Below, in pieces: positions 1-9,354 of a stretch of 64,000 nt of DNA. The stretch's first letter is position 1. Each line of letters opens with the position of its first letter. The DNA is from Laspinema olomoucense D3b. Lineage in GTDB: Bacteria > Cyanobacteriota > Cyanobacteriia > Cyanobacteriales > Laspinemataceae. The notes below the pieces were generated by a model that worked only from the letters and a program-made list of their open reading frames with translations, was not told where the DNA came from and ran no database searches. Position numbers and translations under genes: made by a program. Location of the stretch: contig NZ_JAMXFA010000009.1 of the NCBI RefSeq assembly GCF_025370785.1, positions 1-64,000 on the forward strand. Reading direction: 5' to 3'.

Positions 1-77
1 GGACAAAGGACAAAGGACAAAGGACAAAGGACAAAGGACAAAGGACAAAGGACAAAGGACAAAGGACAAAGGACAAA
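1..77. repeat. Heptamer tandem repeat, 11 perfect GGACAAA units
   Basis: Eleven uninterrupted copies of GGACAAA run from the first base to base 77, so the array may extend left of the window. It ends nine bases before the baseplate gene. Short heptameric tandem repeats of this kind are known from cyanobacteria. Each junction contains AAAGGA, which resembles a ribosome-binding core; the last one lies about 12 bases before the ATG at 86, so the array may supply that gene's initiation region (inference). Confidence 0.95.
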
Positions 78-85
78 CAACCATC

Positions 86-2317
86 ATGGACTTTGATTTT
101 TTACCGAATTTACCTAAATCAGATTTAGACGATCGCAAGTTTCAGGACTTGGTGGATGAGTGCCTGCTGCGGATTCCTCGCTACTGTCCGGAATGGACGA
201 ACTATAATCCCAGTGACCCTGGGGTAACTCTGGTAGAACTGTTCGCCTGGATGACTGACCAAATGTTGGCCCGGTTTAATCAGGTGCCGCGTCGGAATTA
301 TGTGACGTTTTTAGAGTTGTTGGGGGTGCGTTTACGTCCGCCGACTCCGGCTAAAACTGAGGTGACGTTTTATATGAGTGCCACTTTACCGGAAAATTAC
401 ACGATTCCGATAGGGACGGAGGTGGCGACGGTGCGGACGGAAGAGGAAGAGGCGATTGTGTTTAGTACCGATGCTGCGGTGGCGATCGGGAAACCTCGGA
501 TCCGGCATTTGTTAACGGCACCCTCTGCGGAACAGGAACCGCAGATTTTGCGCGATCGCTTCGTCGGATCTTGGCGGATGGAACGCACTGGGGAGTGGCA
601 AGGGTTAGAGTTACCCTTTTTTGACGATACCCCAGAACCGGGGAATTGCTTTTACCTGGTCTTCGATTCCGAATCACTCATCGAAGGAAATGTCATCGCC
701 CTCACTTTAAAAGGGGAACCTGCCACCTCCACCGGCATTAACCCCGATATGCCTCCGAGGCGGTGGGAAGGGTGGAATGGGGAAAAGTGGCAACCTATCC
801 TCCTCCATGAATCGGACGATAAAACCCAAGGATTCAGTTTTAGCGAAATTGTCCGCCAAGGGGGGGACCCCCTCTCCGGGGCTGATGTGGTGCTGCATAC
901 GCCGAAAACTTGGCCGGTGACGCACTTTTTTACTTATCAAGGCCGGTGGATCCGCTGCGTTTATACCCAGCCGGGGACCTATCAAGCCGGATATACGCGA
1001 TCGCCCCGCATTGTCGGGTTGAGCGCCCGTTCCATTGGCGGCAGTGTCACCGCTTCTCAAAGTACCCTAATTCGCAATGAAATCCTGGGGGAAAGTGACG
1101 GCAATCCTGGACAAACCTTTCAGATCCAGGGAGTGCCGGTACTGCCACGACGGGAAGAGGAATATATCCTGGTCACCCCTATCGGTGGCTTACCCCAAAT
1201 CTGGCAAGAAGTCAATGATTTTTCCACCTCCGGTCCGGAAGACCTGCATTACACCCTAGATTCCCTCACGGGAAAAGTGCAGTTCGGACCCCTGATCCGC
1301 GAACCGACGCAACTGCGGGAAAAAATGGCTTGGCGGGCGTCGGAACAAGGGGCGCGTCAGAGTTCCGTGAGCTTAGCTAAGGGCCGCCCGGGCGATCGCA
1401 ATGCCTTTGAACCGATGACCGCAGCGGGAATCGAGTCAATGGAACGACAATATGGAGCAGTCCCCCCCCGAGGGGCAAATATTCAAATTGTTAGTTACCG
1501 CACCGGAGGCGGACTGCTCGGCAACGTTCAAGCGGGAACTATTCAAATTGTCAAATCAGCCGTGCCTTACGTTGCTGGGGTGATTAACCATATGCCGGGA
1601 CGAGGGGGGGCCGATAGCGAGTCCTTGGATGAAGCGGTGATCCGCGCCCCGCGAATGCTTCGCACCCGCGATCGCGCCGTCACCGTAGAAGACTTTGAAA
1701 CCCTCACCCTGGAAGCAGGAGCGGGTGCAGTCGCCCGGACCCTCTGCTTACCCCCCACCCACAAATCAGAAGCGGGAATCGTGCGGATGCTCGTGGTTCC
1801 CAAACCGGACACCCTGAGCATTGAACGGGGTGAAGGCATTGACCCGGACTTGTTCAACCTTTCCCCAGTCCTCATCAATCGCATCTTGACCTATCTGGAC
1901 GATCGCCGTTTGCTGGGGGTGCAGGTCCAATGCAACCAACCGGACTATATGGGGGTATCCGTCCAAACCGAAGTCGCTCTGAAACCGGAATATAAAAATC
2001 CCAGCGCCCAACAGCAAATCATCTTTGCCATGCAAGTCGCGCTGTATCGCTTCCTCAACCCTCTGACCGGAGGACCGGACCGGACCGGCTGGCCCTTTGG
2101 ACGACCCGTCTATCCCTCGGATATCGTCACCATCCTGCAAAACATTCCCGGGGTCCTCTACCTCGGTTCCGTCCAACTCTTTGAACTGCGCCTGCGCAGC
2201 GGAGTTTGGGTCAGAAGTCTCCCCCGAGACCCTGTAATCAACCCCGGTCCCTTGGGTTTAGTCTGTTCCTGGCGCAATGATACCCTGCGATCGGGTCATA
2301 CCATCAGTGTCATCTAA
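86..2317 (+). CDS. CIS baseplate J-like protein (Afp11/Pvc11-type)
   Basis: A 743-residue protein of the putative baseplate assembly family that occurs in phage-like contractile injection systems. The N-terminus has the family's hallmark order: DLDDRKFQDLVDE, then the NPSDPGVTLVELFAWM block (residues about 42-57), then NYVTFLELLG and a PA-rich start of the beta region. The C-terminal half (about 430-720) holds the J-like wedge region, with RAPRMLRTRDRAVTVEDFE near residue 520 and PVYPSDIVTILQNIPGV near 675. In known systems this protein builds the baseplate wedge around the spike and couples it to the sheath. The downstream tail-protein-I-like gene begins 39 bases after the stop, as expected for Afp11-Afp12 order. 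The only odd feature is the heptamer array directly in front. Confidence 0.9.
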   Translation: MDFDFLPNLPKSDLDDRKFQDLVDECLLRIPRYCPEWTNYNPSDPGVTLVELFAWMTDQMLARFNQVPRRNYVTFLELLGVRLRPPTPAKTEVTFYMSATLPENYTIPIGTEVATVRTEEEEAIVFSTDAAVAIGKPRIRHLLTAPSAEQEPQILRDRFVGSWRMERTGEWQGLELPFFDDTPEPGNCFYLVFDSESLIEGNVIALTLKGEPATSTGINPDMPPRRWEGWNGEKWQPILLHESDDKTQGFSFSEIVRQGGDPLSGADVVLHTPKTWPVTHFFTYQGRWIRCVYTQPGTYQAGYTRSPRIVGLSARSIGGSVTASQSTLIRNEILGESDGNPGQTFQIQGVPVLPRREEEYILVTPIGGLPQIWQEVNDFSTSGPEDLHYTLDSLTGKVQFGPLIREPTQLREKMAWRASEQGARQSSVSLAKGRPGDRNAFEPMTAAGIESMERQYGAVPPRGANIQIVSYRTGGGLLGNVQAGTIQIVKSAVPYVAGVINHMPGRGGADSESLDEAVIRAPRMLRTRDRAVTVEDFETLTLEAGAGAVARTLCLPPTHKSEAGIVRMLVVPKPDTLSIERGEGIDPDLFNLSPVLINRILTYLDDRRLLGVQVQCNQPDYMGVSVQTEVALKPEYKNPSAQQQIIFAMQVALYRFLNPLTGGPDRTGWPFGRPVYPSDIVTILQNIPGVLYLGSVQLFELRLRSGVWVRSLPRDPVINPGPLGLVCSWRNDTLRSGHTISVI

Positions 2318-2356
2318 CCCAGAGTGAAAATTCGTGCAATCCGTGGTTCAACCATC

Positions 2357-3436
2357 ATGACTCAAGCCCGTGACCTACTCCCATTAAGACTGCAATTGGT
2401 GCCAATGCAAGTGCCAGAAGCACCGACTGAGCCGGTGGGACGGTGGCACGAAGCATTGGAGATTGCCGAAGGGGTGCGATCGCTCAATGGCAGGAATGCC
2501 TTACCGCCCCCCAGAAATCGCTGTGACCTCGTGTTGCATCCAGGAGAACCGGGCGAAATCCTGGTCAAGCTGGAAAACATCGGCCTTCGCACCCTGCAAG
2601 TCAACGTTGCCGTGACGGGCAACTTTCCCCCGCAGTGGTGCCAACTGGGAACCGAAGGGCACGAACTGCCTCCGGGAGGCCAAATGGAAGCGGTCCTCTA
2701 CTTCCACGTTCCCCCAAACTTCTTCGAGAGTCCAGAGATTATCAGTACCGATCCTGCTCTTTTGGATTTTCAGGGCCGCTTGAGCGTCTCTTGCACCGAG
2801 GAAAATCGCCCCGCAGAACATCGGGATTCCGCTGCCTTTAACCTCTATCTGCGTCCCCGCAGTCTCTACCTGCAATTTTTACCGGAACTCTACCAGGAAG
2901 TAGACTTTATCGGGCGATTGCTCTCTATTTTTGAGCAGAGTTTTGAACCCACGGTTCAGGCGATGGATGCAATCTGGGCCTACCTTGACCCCCTGATGGC
3001 CCCAGAAAGCCTGTTACCCTTTTTAGCATATTGGGTGGGTTGGGAAATCGACCCGCACCTGAGTCTGGCACAGCAGCGCTATCTCATCCGCTATGCGATC
3101 GAACTCTACCGCTGGCGCGGCACTCGTCGGGGATTGCGTTTTTATCTGTATCTTTATACGAATTTGCCTCTGGATGAACATCTGCCAGAAGATGAAAAAC
3201 ATATCAGTATTCACGAAGTTTTTACCCAGGGATTAATAATCGGAAAAAGTCGCTTAGGAGAAGATACAAGCGTCGGGGGTGGACAACCCTATCATTTTAT
3301 TGTCAAACTCCGACCCGACTATCCTAACCAAATTGATGAAAGATTAGTTAGAAAAATTATCGAACAAGAAAAACCGGCGTTTTGTACTTACGACCTTTAT
3401 ATCAATCCCGTTAATACCATCCAGCGCATTGAGTAG
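2357..3436 (+). CDS. Tail protein I-like CIS baseplate protein (Afp12-like)
   Basis: This protein of about 359 residues has a beta-rich N-terminal domain (about 10-165) that includes CDLVLHPGEPGEILVKLENIG. A C-terminal tail-protein-I-like domain (about 170-300) follows, with LPELYQEVDFIGRLLSIFEQSFEP and LLPFLAYWVGWEIDP, then the RYLIRYAIELYRWRGT block. That block is typical of phage tail protein I domains found after baseplate J proteins in contractile injection systems. A GTG at 2324 opens the frame 33 bases earlier, but those bases match a dispersed interspersed repeat, so I chose the ATG at 2357. The role inferred from family and position is the outer baseplate wedge. Translation is probably coupled to the upstream gene, whose stop is 39 bases away. 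Confidence 0.85.
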   Translation: MTQARDLLPLRLQLVPMQVPEAPTEPVGRWHEALEIAEGVRSLNGRNALPPPRNRCDLVLHPGEPGEILVKLENIGLRTLQVNVAVTGNFPPQWCQLGTEGHELPPGGQMEAVLYFHVPPNFFESPEIISTDPALLDFQGRLSVSCTEENRPAEHRDSAAFNLYLRPRSLYLQFLPELYQEVDFIGRLLSIFEQSFEPTVQAMDAIWAYLDPLMAPESLLPFLAYWVGWEIDPHLSLAQQRYLIRYAIELYRWRGTRRGLRFYLYLYTNLPLDEHLPEDEKHISIHEVFTQGLIIGKSRLGEDTSVGGGQPYHFIVKLRPDYPNQIDERLVRKIIEQEKPAFCTYDLYINPVNTIQRIE

Positions 3437-3570
3437 AATGTCATTTGTCCTTGGTTATTTGTCCTTTGTCCTTGGTAGCGAGGAATAATTACGAAAAGCA
3501 AACCACCAATGACAACCCCCCAAATGACCAATGACAACCCCCCAAATGACCAATGACCAATGACAACCGA
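3437..3570. repeat. Mixed heptamer repeat spacer in both orientations
   Basis: The spacer starts with degenerate TTTGTCC/TTGGTTA units and, after about 35 other bases, ends with CAATGACAACCCCCCAAATGAC-like units in the opposite sense. The two halves could pair in RNA. It separates the tail-protein-I-like gene from the DUF4159-like gene and contains no reading frame that looks coding. Confidence 0.8.
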
Positions 3571-3593
3571 CCCCTACTTGGTAAATTCCTAAC

Positions 3594-5045
3594 ATGACAC
3601 TACCTTGGCTCCCTCCCAATATTAAACCTTTAAATCGGCTGCACGTCAGTGATGGACTGTTAATTGATGCCGAACGATGGCGTTTGGCTCATGATTACCA
3701 TCGCCATCGCCAAAATGCTCATTTTCAATCTTTGAATCAGCCGGGAATTGTTAGTGATATGGGGGTGCGGTTAATTGAACCTCCCAGTGATATTCCCTCC
3801 CAGTATCGCGATAAACGATGGTTGCAAGTTCAGCCGGGAATTGCCATTGATTTGTTTGGGAATTTGATAGTAATTCCGGAACCCATTGATTTTCGGATTA
3901 CTTCTACGGCGCTGACGGGAAAACCTTTGATGGTTTATCTGGTGGTGAGTTATGTAGACCCCGATGGCTTGGTGAGGGAGGAAAATGGGAATGGAGATAT
4001 TGTCACTGAATCTTTTAGAATTGATGAGAAAAATAGCCCTCCGGCAGAGTGGGAGGTGGAACTTTGTCGAATTTTGCTGCAACCAGGAGAGGTGGAACTT
4101 TCAACCGCTTTAGATGCTTGGTTTCCTGGGGTTAATAATTTAGACCTGCGCTATCGACCCCAAGCGAATGCACGAACTCAGGCGGTGGTACGGCTGGCAC
4201 AGGTGGTTAAAAATACGCCGGAAGATGCTCAGATTCATGATAATTTGGCCTATTTGAGTCAGGCGATCGCCGGTCTTTATCCACTGTGGCAAGGGTTAAA
4301 TGAAATTGGGCAGTTTAGGTTAAATTCTCCCTCAGAGATTAACGATTTAATTACCTACGATGTCTTATATTTTAAAACCCAACCCTCTCTCTCCCTCAGT
4401 CCCGGAGAATTTGATATGTTGCGTCAGTATATAGAAATGGGGGGAGTGCTGTTGGTGGAAGCATCGATTAAGGGGACAAAAGTCGAGGAATTGATTGGAT
4501 TACACCATCAATTGCAAGAGGCGATCGCCCGGATGGAGATGAGTTTAAATCTCCCCACCGAACCCAACGAAACCCCCGGGAAAAGCGCTGCCACTTCTCG
4601 TCAGGAACAACGGGCAACTCACCTAGAAATTCAAAAATCCTTAGAAGAAGAATTAATTTCTATTAAAAGGGCTTTGAGCGAAGAAATTAATATTCTATCT
4701 TCTGCCTTTAAAATATTTGCCCGGGACTTAGGTATCCCATTAGAGGACTTGGATACCCTCAGCCGGAATCACCCCCTGAGAACTCAACCGTTTCTATTCT
4801 CAGCCTTACCGAGTATTAATGGACAAGCCTTAAAAATCTTAACCGGGGGAGGAATTATAATTTTTATCGGGAATTTATCCGCTGCTTGGGGATTAGATGA
4901 AAAGCTTTCCTTAAGTCGAGAAACGATTAGAACAGCTCAAGAAATGGGCATTAATATTTTACATTATGCCCGCACTCGTCGGAAACTCACACAATTACAA
5001 AAAGCGAAGGAATTTCCCACAAACCAAGTCCCCGATTTGATTTGA
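3594..5045 (+). CDS. CIS-associated protein with DUF4159-like C-terminal fold
   Basis: A 483-residue protein without signal peptide or membrane helix. Residues 1-235 form a mostly beta region that opens with WLPPNIKPLNRLHVSDGLLI; I do not recognise it beyond its CIS context. Around residues 250-295 the segment YDVLYFKTQPSLSLSPGEFD followed by LRQYIEMGGVLLVEAS resembles DUF4159, where a 'LsPeE...LR.Yv..GGfL' block is typical. Near 420-437 GGIIIFIGNLSAAWGLD resembles the end of that fold. A charged helical, probably coiled-coil, insert (about 305-390) separates the two blocks. It sits between baseplate genes and a sensor gene 63 bases downstream, so a baseplate or anchoring accessory role is likely (inference). 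The DUF4159 match is by eye and should be treated as tentative. Confidence 0.6.
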   Translation: MTLPWLPPNIKPLNRLHVSDGLLIDAERWRLAHDYHRHRQNAHFQSLNQPGIVSDMGVRLIEPPSDIPSQYRDKRWLQVQPGIAIDLFGNLIVIPEPIDFRITSTALTGKPLMVYLVVSYVDPDGLVREENGNGDIVTESFRIDEKNSPPAEWEVELCRILLQPGEVELSTALDAWFPGVNNLDLRYRPQANARTQAVVRLAQVVKNTPEDAQIHDNLAYLSQAIAGLYPLWQGLNEIGQFRLNSPSEINDLITYDVLYFKTQPSLSLSPGEFDMLRQYIEMGGVLLVEASIKGTKVEELIGLHHQLQEAIARMEMSLNLPTEPNETPGKSAATSRQEQRATHLEIQKSLEEELISIKRALSEEINILSSAFKIFARDLGIPLEDLDTLSRNHPLRTQPFLFSALPSINGQALKILTGGGIIIFIGNLSAAWGLDEKLSLSRETIRTAQEMGINILHYARTRRKLTQLQKAKEFPTNQVPDLI

Positions 5046-5108
5046 TATTCGCATTCGCGCAGCCTGCTTGAGGCATTGCTCATTTTAAGCCGCATAAGGG
5101 GAAAAAAG

Positions 5109-7028
5109 ATGGTTTCAATCCGCAAAATTATACCCGCACTGATTGTTCTTCCCATTTTCGCAGCAGTTGGCGTGACTGGATGGCTCTCCTTTCGCAGTGG
5201 ACAGCAGTCGGTTGAAATGCTGGTTCGCAAATTAAGTGAAGAAGTCAGCGATCGCATTGAGTCCGAAGTCGTCACCTATATGAAACACCCCCAGGTTTTT
5301 CATGAACTAACCTTAGCTGCAATCCGCAGTGGCAACTTAAATGCAGCAGACTTTGGACAATTAGAACGCTACTTTTGGCATCAAATGCGGTGGGATGATT
5401 CCATCATTTATTCTTATTACGGCAATGAAGCGGGAGAGTTTATTGGAATTAACGTCATAGAGGAAGGCAAAAGAGTGCTGCGGATTCGTCAGCAGGATCT
5501 GGGTTCTTCTCGGCGAACTTATGAACTTGATAGTCAGGGGAATCGAGTCGGCGAAATCAGCGTTGGGGAGTACGATCCGCGCACCCGACCCTGGTATCAA
5601 AATGCCAAAACCCTCGGTAAAATTACCTGGAGTCCTATCTATAAGTTTCAGTCTCAAGATGTTCTGGGAATTACCGCCGTTGCGCCGGTTTATCAGCCCG
5701 CTGGAACCCTACAAGGGGTCTTCGCTATTAATATTTCCCTGGCTCAATTGAGTGACTTCTTAAACAATTTAGAAATTTCTCCCGCCGGAGCCGCTTTTAT
5801 TGTAGAACGCTCGGGAACTGTTGTGGCGAGTTCAGTGATAGAAAATCTGTTAGTTGAAGGAGAGACTCCAGAAACAGACTCTCCTGAAGATCCCAACCGG
5901 CTGTTAGCAGTTGAGAGTGTCAATCCGACGATTCAAGGAACCGCCCGAGAATTATTAAACCGCTTTAACAATCTCAATAGTATTCAAACTGCTCAGACGT
6001 TTAAATTTTCCCTGAATGGAAAAATGCAACTGGTGGCAGTGAATCCGATCCAGGATGGTCGGGGTCTGGACTGGCTCATTGTGGCGGTCGTTCCGGAATC
6101 AGATTTCATGGGGTATATCCATGAAAATACTCGCCGTACGGCGCTACTTTCATTAGGTGCATTAGTGGCGGCAACCATCCTGGGAATTGCGATCGCCAAG
6201 TGGTTGATTCAACCTATCTTACGACTCAGTGCCACCGCCCAAGATATCGAACTTGGTAAGTTTGACCCCAATAGTTTAACTGAAGTGGTCAACCGTTCCG
6301 ATGAAGTGGGTCAATTGGCGCGGATCTTTCAAGATATGGCAAACAAAATTTATGCTCGGGAGCAAGGATTTAAAACTCAGTTAAGCTTGCTTCAAAACGA
6401 GACCGATAAAGCTAAAAAAGCTATGCTGTTAACTCAGATGAGCGACAGCAATTACTATCAACAATTGTTGATTAAATCTAAGCGCACTCGCAGTAAAGCA
6501 GAAGAATTTAAAAAAATAGACATTGCGGAGTTATTAAAAAAAGTTTCTTATTTCCAGGGTTTCACTGAATCGGAAATTCAGGGGTTAATTGACATGGGTT
6601 ATCGCAAAATTTTGTATCCCGGGGAATATGTCTGTCGGGAAGATGAAGCGGGAGATGCTTTTTATATTATCCTGGAAGGGTCGGTGGAAATTTTTGTGGA
6701 AAAAATTAATAAATTTCTCACCAATTTGGGCGTTGGTACCTTCTTTGGCGAACTTTCCTTATTGCTAGGAATTCCCCGAACGGCTACGGTGCGAACCCGA
6801 GAAGATACGGTTTTATTTGTGCTAGACCGCGAAGGGTTGCAAAAACTCTTAAGGAATTATAAAGATTTAGCCGAACAAATTGCCCAAGCTTTGCACGAAC
6901 ACAAAGCCGAACTAGAATCGAGGAAAGAACTGCTGCAAAAAATGGGTTTATTAGAGGATGAAGAGGGGTTCAATCAAAACCCCTTGGGCTGGATCCGCAA
7001 CCGAATGGCGACGTTATTTGGCTTGTAA
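5109..7028 (+). CDS. dCache-HAMP-cyclic-nucleotide-binding sensor protein
   Basis: This protein of 639 residues starts at the ATG at 5109, preceded by an AAGGGGAAAAAAG ribosome-binding region; an upstream in-frame ATG at 5076 lacks one. The order is: membrane helix (about 7-28), extracytoplasmic dCache-like sensor with the YDPRTRPWY signature (about residue 156), second helix (about 342-366), HAMP, coiled coil, and a cyclic-nucleotide-binding domain (about 475-600). Its phosphate-binding cassette FGELSLLLGIPRTATVR keeps the Glu and Arg expected for cAMP/cGMP binding. No kinase, cyclase or methyl-accepting domain is present, so output must pass through protein contact. It ends with NPLGWIRNRMATLFGL, a tail shared with the MscS channel at 40031. 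It sits in a likely operon with CIS genes (31 bases to the next start), so it could gate the apparatus (inference). Confidence 0.85.
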   Translation: MVSIRKIIPALIVLPIFAAVGVTGWLSFRSGQQSVEMLVRKLSEEVSDRIESEVVTYMKHPQVFHELTLAAIRSGNLNAADFGQLERYFWHQMRWDDSIIYSYYGNEAGEFIGINVIEEGKRVLRIRQQDLGSSRRTYELDSQGNRVGEISVGEYDPRTRPWYQNAKTLGKITWSPIYKFQSQDVLGITAVAPVYQPAGTLQGVFAINISLAQLSDFLNNLEISPAGAAFIVERSGTVVASSVIENLLVEGETPETDSPEDPNRLLAVESVNPTIQGTARELLNRFNNLNSIQTAQTFKFSLNGKMQLVAVNPIQDGRGLDWLIVAVVPESDFMGYIHENTRRTALLSLGALVAATILGIAIAKWLIQPILRLSATAQDIELGKFDPNSLTEVVNRSDEVGQLARIFQDMANKIYAREQGFKTQLSLLQNETDKAKKAMLLTQMSDSNYYQQLLIKSKRTRSKAEEFKKIDIAELLKKVSYFQGFTESEIQGLIDMGYRKILYPGEYVCREDEAGDAFYIILEGSVEIFVEKINKFLTNLGVGTFFGELSLLLGIPRTATVRTREDTVLFVLDREGLQKLLRNYKDLAEQIAQALHEHKAELESRKELLQKMGLLEDEEGFNQNPLGWIRNRMATLFGL

Positions 7029-7059
7029 TTTAAATAACTTTTCAGACCAGAGCAATAGC

Positions 7060-9294
7060 ATGGCAACTACAGTAATTAATACAATTGTCTCAACAAAAGA
7101 ACTCCATTTCCAACCGGGAGGAGACCCAGCATCGTTTGAAGTCACCGTGGTCAATGGCAGCGATCGCTTTGCCAGCTTTCAAGTCGAACTCGTCGCCGCT
7201 GGTGCTGCCGCCGATCGCAATGGCGACTGGTACAGCATCTCCCCCACCGCCAGCAGCAAAAAACCCCCCGGTGCAGCCACCCAGTTTCAGGTCTCCATTC
7301 TGGCTACCCCAGTCCCCGGATTTGTGGGCATGATGAACGTGCGCGTGCGTGTCTTTTCGATGGATCTCCCGGATGAAACGCGGGAAATTCTCCGGTTGGT
7401 GGTAGAACGGGGTACAGGATTAATTGCCCTGCAACTCGAACTCCCTGTTAAACAATTTCAAATCACTCCCGGGAGTCGCCTGGAAGTGCCAGTGCGGGTT
7501 TCTAACCCCGGGCAACTCCTAAGCAATGCCCTCCTCACCGAAGTGGCGATCGACCCCAGATGGCTGCCTCTGTCAACGGAACGCCGGTTACAAGTGCCTC
7601 CGGGTAAATCCGTGGAAACAACCTTTACCTATCAAGCCCCCTTTGGAGCCAGCGCCCCTAGTCAAGCCTATCCTTTCATCATTGAAGCCACCCATAATAA
7701 TGGCCCTGCCTCTCGGGTCAGCGGGACCATCGAGGTGATGCCAATGGGGTTTGTTGAGTTTACTGCCACGCCCAAGCAGCGTGCCATTCCCGATAAACTC
7801 CGCTGGAAATTTTGGCAGTCTCACCCAGTCACCTACAGTCTGGAAGCCAAAAATGCCAGCAATTTATCCCAGGAAGCTACCCTGGAAATGGCTGGAGAAA
7901 ATTCCCCGCAATGTGACTTGACCCTCATCCCGGAAACCCATGCGATCGCCCCCGAAGAAACGGTCGAATTCCTATTAACCGCCCGCAAAAAGCGGCCCTG
8001 GTTCGGGAGAACCCGTAAACTCCTCCTGGAATTGACCGCCATTTGGTCCGATCACCGGGTGGATACCCGCAATGAACGTCAAACCCTAGAATTAGTCGTT
8101 AGACCCGTCCTCCCCCTAGCCTTACAACTCGTAGGAGGTTTCTTCCTCCTCTATCTCCTCTGGTGGTTATCCTGGCTGAATCCCAGAAATCCTTTTTTTG
8201 GACATAATGAACCTGTCAACAGCGTGAAATTGAATGGGGTGGGGGAAAGACTGATGAGCGGGTCCAATGACCAAACCATGATCGAATGGAACGTCAGTGG
8301 ATTTTTTAACCCCATCATCAATCAAGAAATGCGGAGATTCCCTAACAAAGGAAATCGACTCTGGCAATGGCTGACTCGTCCCTTTCAAAACCCCACTAAT
8401 TGTCAATCCCCAGGCTGTAGTGACTTACTTGCGGAAAAAGCAGTACGGGTAGTGCAGTATCGTCCGGTTAACAATAATTGGGTAGCAACTGGATTAGAAA
8501 ATGGGGAAATTCACTTATGGAATTTGACCGAGAAACGACCGGACCCATTTCGGTCCTTTGTTTATCAGAAAGATGACCGAGTGTTTGGCTTAGAATTTAC
8601 CCAGGATTCTCGCTCTTTATTTAGTGGTCATGGGAGTGGGGCAGTCTTACAATGGGACTTGAGAGATTTGGAACAGGCGGGTTCCAATCCGGAAGTCATG
8701 ACGCCGAATCTCAAGCAATTTAACTTTGCCGTTTATGCCCTGAAATTGGTCGGCAATGACGATCGCACCTTAGCCGTAGCCGGACAGTTGAATCAGTTGG
8801 TGCTGTGGAATTGGCGAGAAAATACCGAAGCGGTTGTGCCGTACCGGGAAGGCGGAAAGGATGCCTATATTAATAGTTTGGATACCGCCGAGTCACATCC
8901 CAACCTGCTCGCCACTGCGGATAATCAAGGCTATATTACCTTATGGAATATGCAGACCTGTGTGAACGGGGGCGCAGATTGCCAAAGAATCGAACAATGG
9001 GAGGACGGTCACAAGGGTCAACCCGTGCGATCGGTGGCATTGAGTGAAGATGGCTGTTACCTCGTCAGTGGTGGCGATGATGGGCGGGTGATGTTATGGC
9101 CGCTCAACACCGACGGCAGTCGTGCTCAACCCCAGGGAGAGCAAATTATTGGGGCAAAAAATAAAAACTTTAATAGCGTCGATATTAAACAGGTGGATGA
9201 CCATCTGCTGATCGCTGCGGGTAGCGATGATAAACAAGAGGTCCGAGTTGAATCCCACCCGCGATTACCGAACTTGGGGTGTGATGTGCCTTAA
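7060..9294 (+). CDS. Ig-like / transmembrane / WD40-repeat protein, candidate CIS membrane anchor
   Basis: A 744-residue protein that starts at ATG 7060 (MATTVINTIV); an earlier in-frame ATG lies inside the previous gene. Residues 1-340 are beta-rich domains resembling the Ig-like/NEW3 repeats of COG1470-type proteins, with blocks such as SRLEVPVRVSNPGQL. One hydrophobic helix lies at about 349-371 (LALQLVGGFFLLYLLWWL). Residues about 372-735 carry WD40 repeats: FFGHNEPVNSVKLNG, LMSGSNDQTMIEWN, ENGEIHLWNLTEK, SALSEDG-like VALSEDGCYLVSGGDDGRVMLW. There is no N-terminal signal peptide, so orientation is uncertain. The propeller probably makes protein contacts. Its place between baseplate genes and a second Ig-TM protein suggests a membrane tether for the injection machine (inference). 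Confidence 0.75.
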   Translation: MATTVINTIVSTKELHFQPGGDPASFEVTVVNGSDRFASFQVELVAAGAAADRNGDWYSISPTASSKKPPGAATQFQVSILATPVPGFVGMMNVRVRVFSMDLPDETREILRLVVERGTGLIALQLELPVKQFQITPGSRLEVPVRVSNPGQLLSNALLTEVAIDPRWLPLSTERRLQVPPGKSVETTFTYQAPFGASAPSQAYPFIIEATHNNGPASRVSGTIEVMPMGFVEFTATPKQRAIPDKLRWKFWQSHPVTYSLEAKNASNLSQEATLEMAGENSPQCDLTLIPETHAIAPEETVEFLLTARKKRPWFGRTRKLLLELTAIWSDHRVDTRNERQTLELVVRPVLPLALQLVGGFFLLYLLWWLSWLNPRNPFFGHNEPVNSVKLNGVGERLMSGSNDQTMIEWNVSGFFNPIINQEMRRFPNKGNRLWQWLTRPFQNPTNCQSPGCSDLLAEKAVRVVQYRPVNNNWVATGLENGEIHLWNLTEKRPDPFRSFVYQKDDRVFGLEFTQDSRSLFSGHGSGAVLQWDLRDLEQAGSNPEVMTPNLKQFNFAVYALKLVGNDDRTLAVAGQLNQLVLWNWRENTEAVVPYREGGKDAYINSLDTAESHPNLLATADNQGYITLWNMQTCVNGGADCQRIEQWEDGHKGQPVRSVALSEDGCYLVSGGDDGRVMLWPLNTDGSRAQPQGEQIIGAKNKNFNSVDIKQVDDHLLIAAGSDDKQEVRVESHPRLPNLGCDVP

Positions 9295-9295
9295 G

Positions 9296-9342
9296 GGGTG
9301 ATTGGGTCATTGGTCATTGGTCATTTGTGGTTGGTCATTCAA
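9296..9342. repeat. Heptamer repeat spacer (TTGGTCA-type)
   Basis: Units of the form TTGGTCA are repeated three to five times with drift between the WD40 gene and the next Ig-like gene. The array ends just before AAGGAGCAGAATGA, which provides the ribosome-binding site of the downstream gene. Confidence 0.8.
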
Positions 9343-9354
9343 GGAGCAGAATGA

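Noticed and set aside
1-77. CRISPR-like array
   Set aside because: Repeat unit is only seven bases without spacers, and no cas genes are near.
2324-2356. GTG start for the tail-I-like gene
   Set aside because: The extension is a copy of a dispersed intergenic repeat; ATG 2357 fits better.
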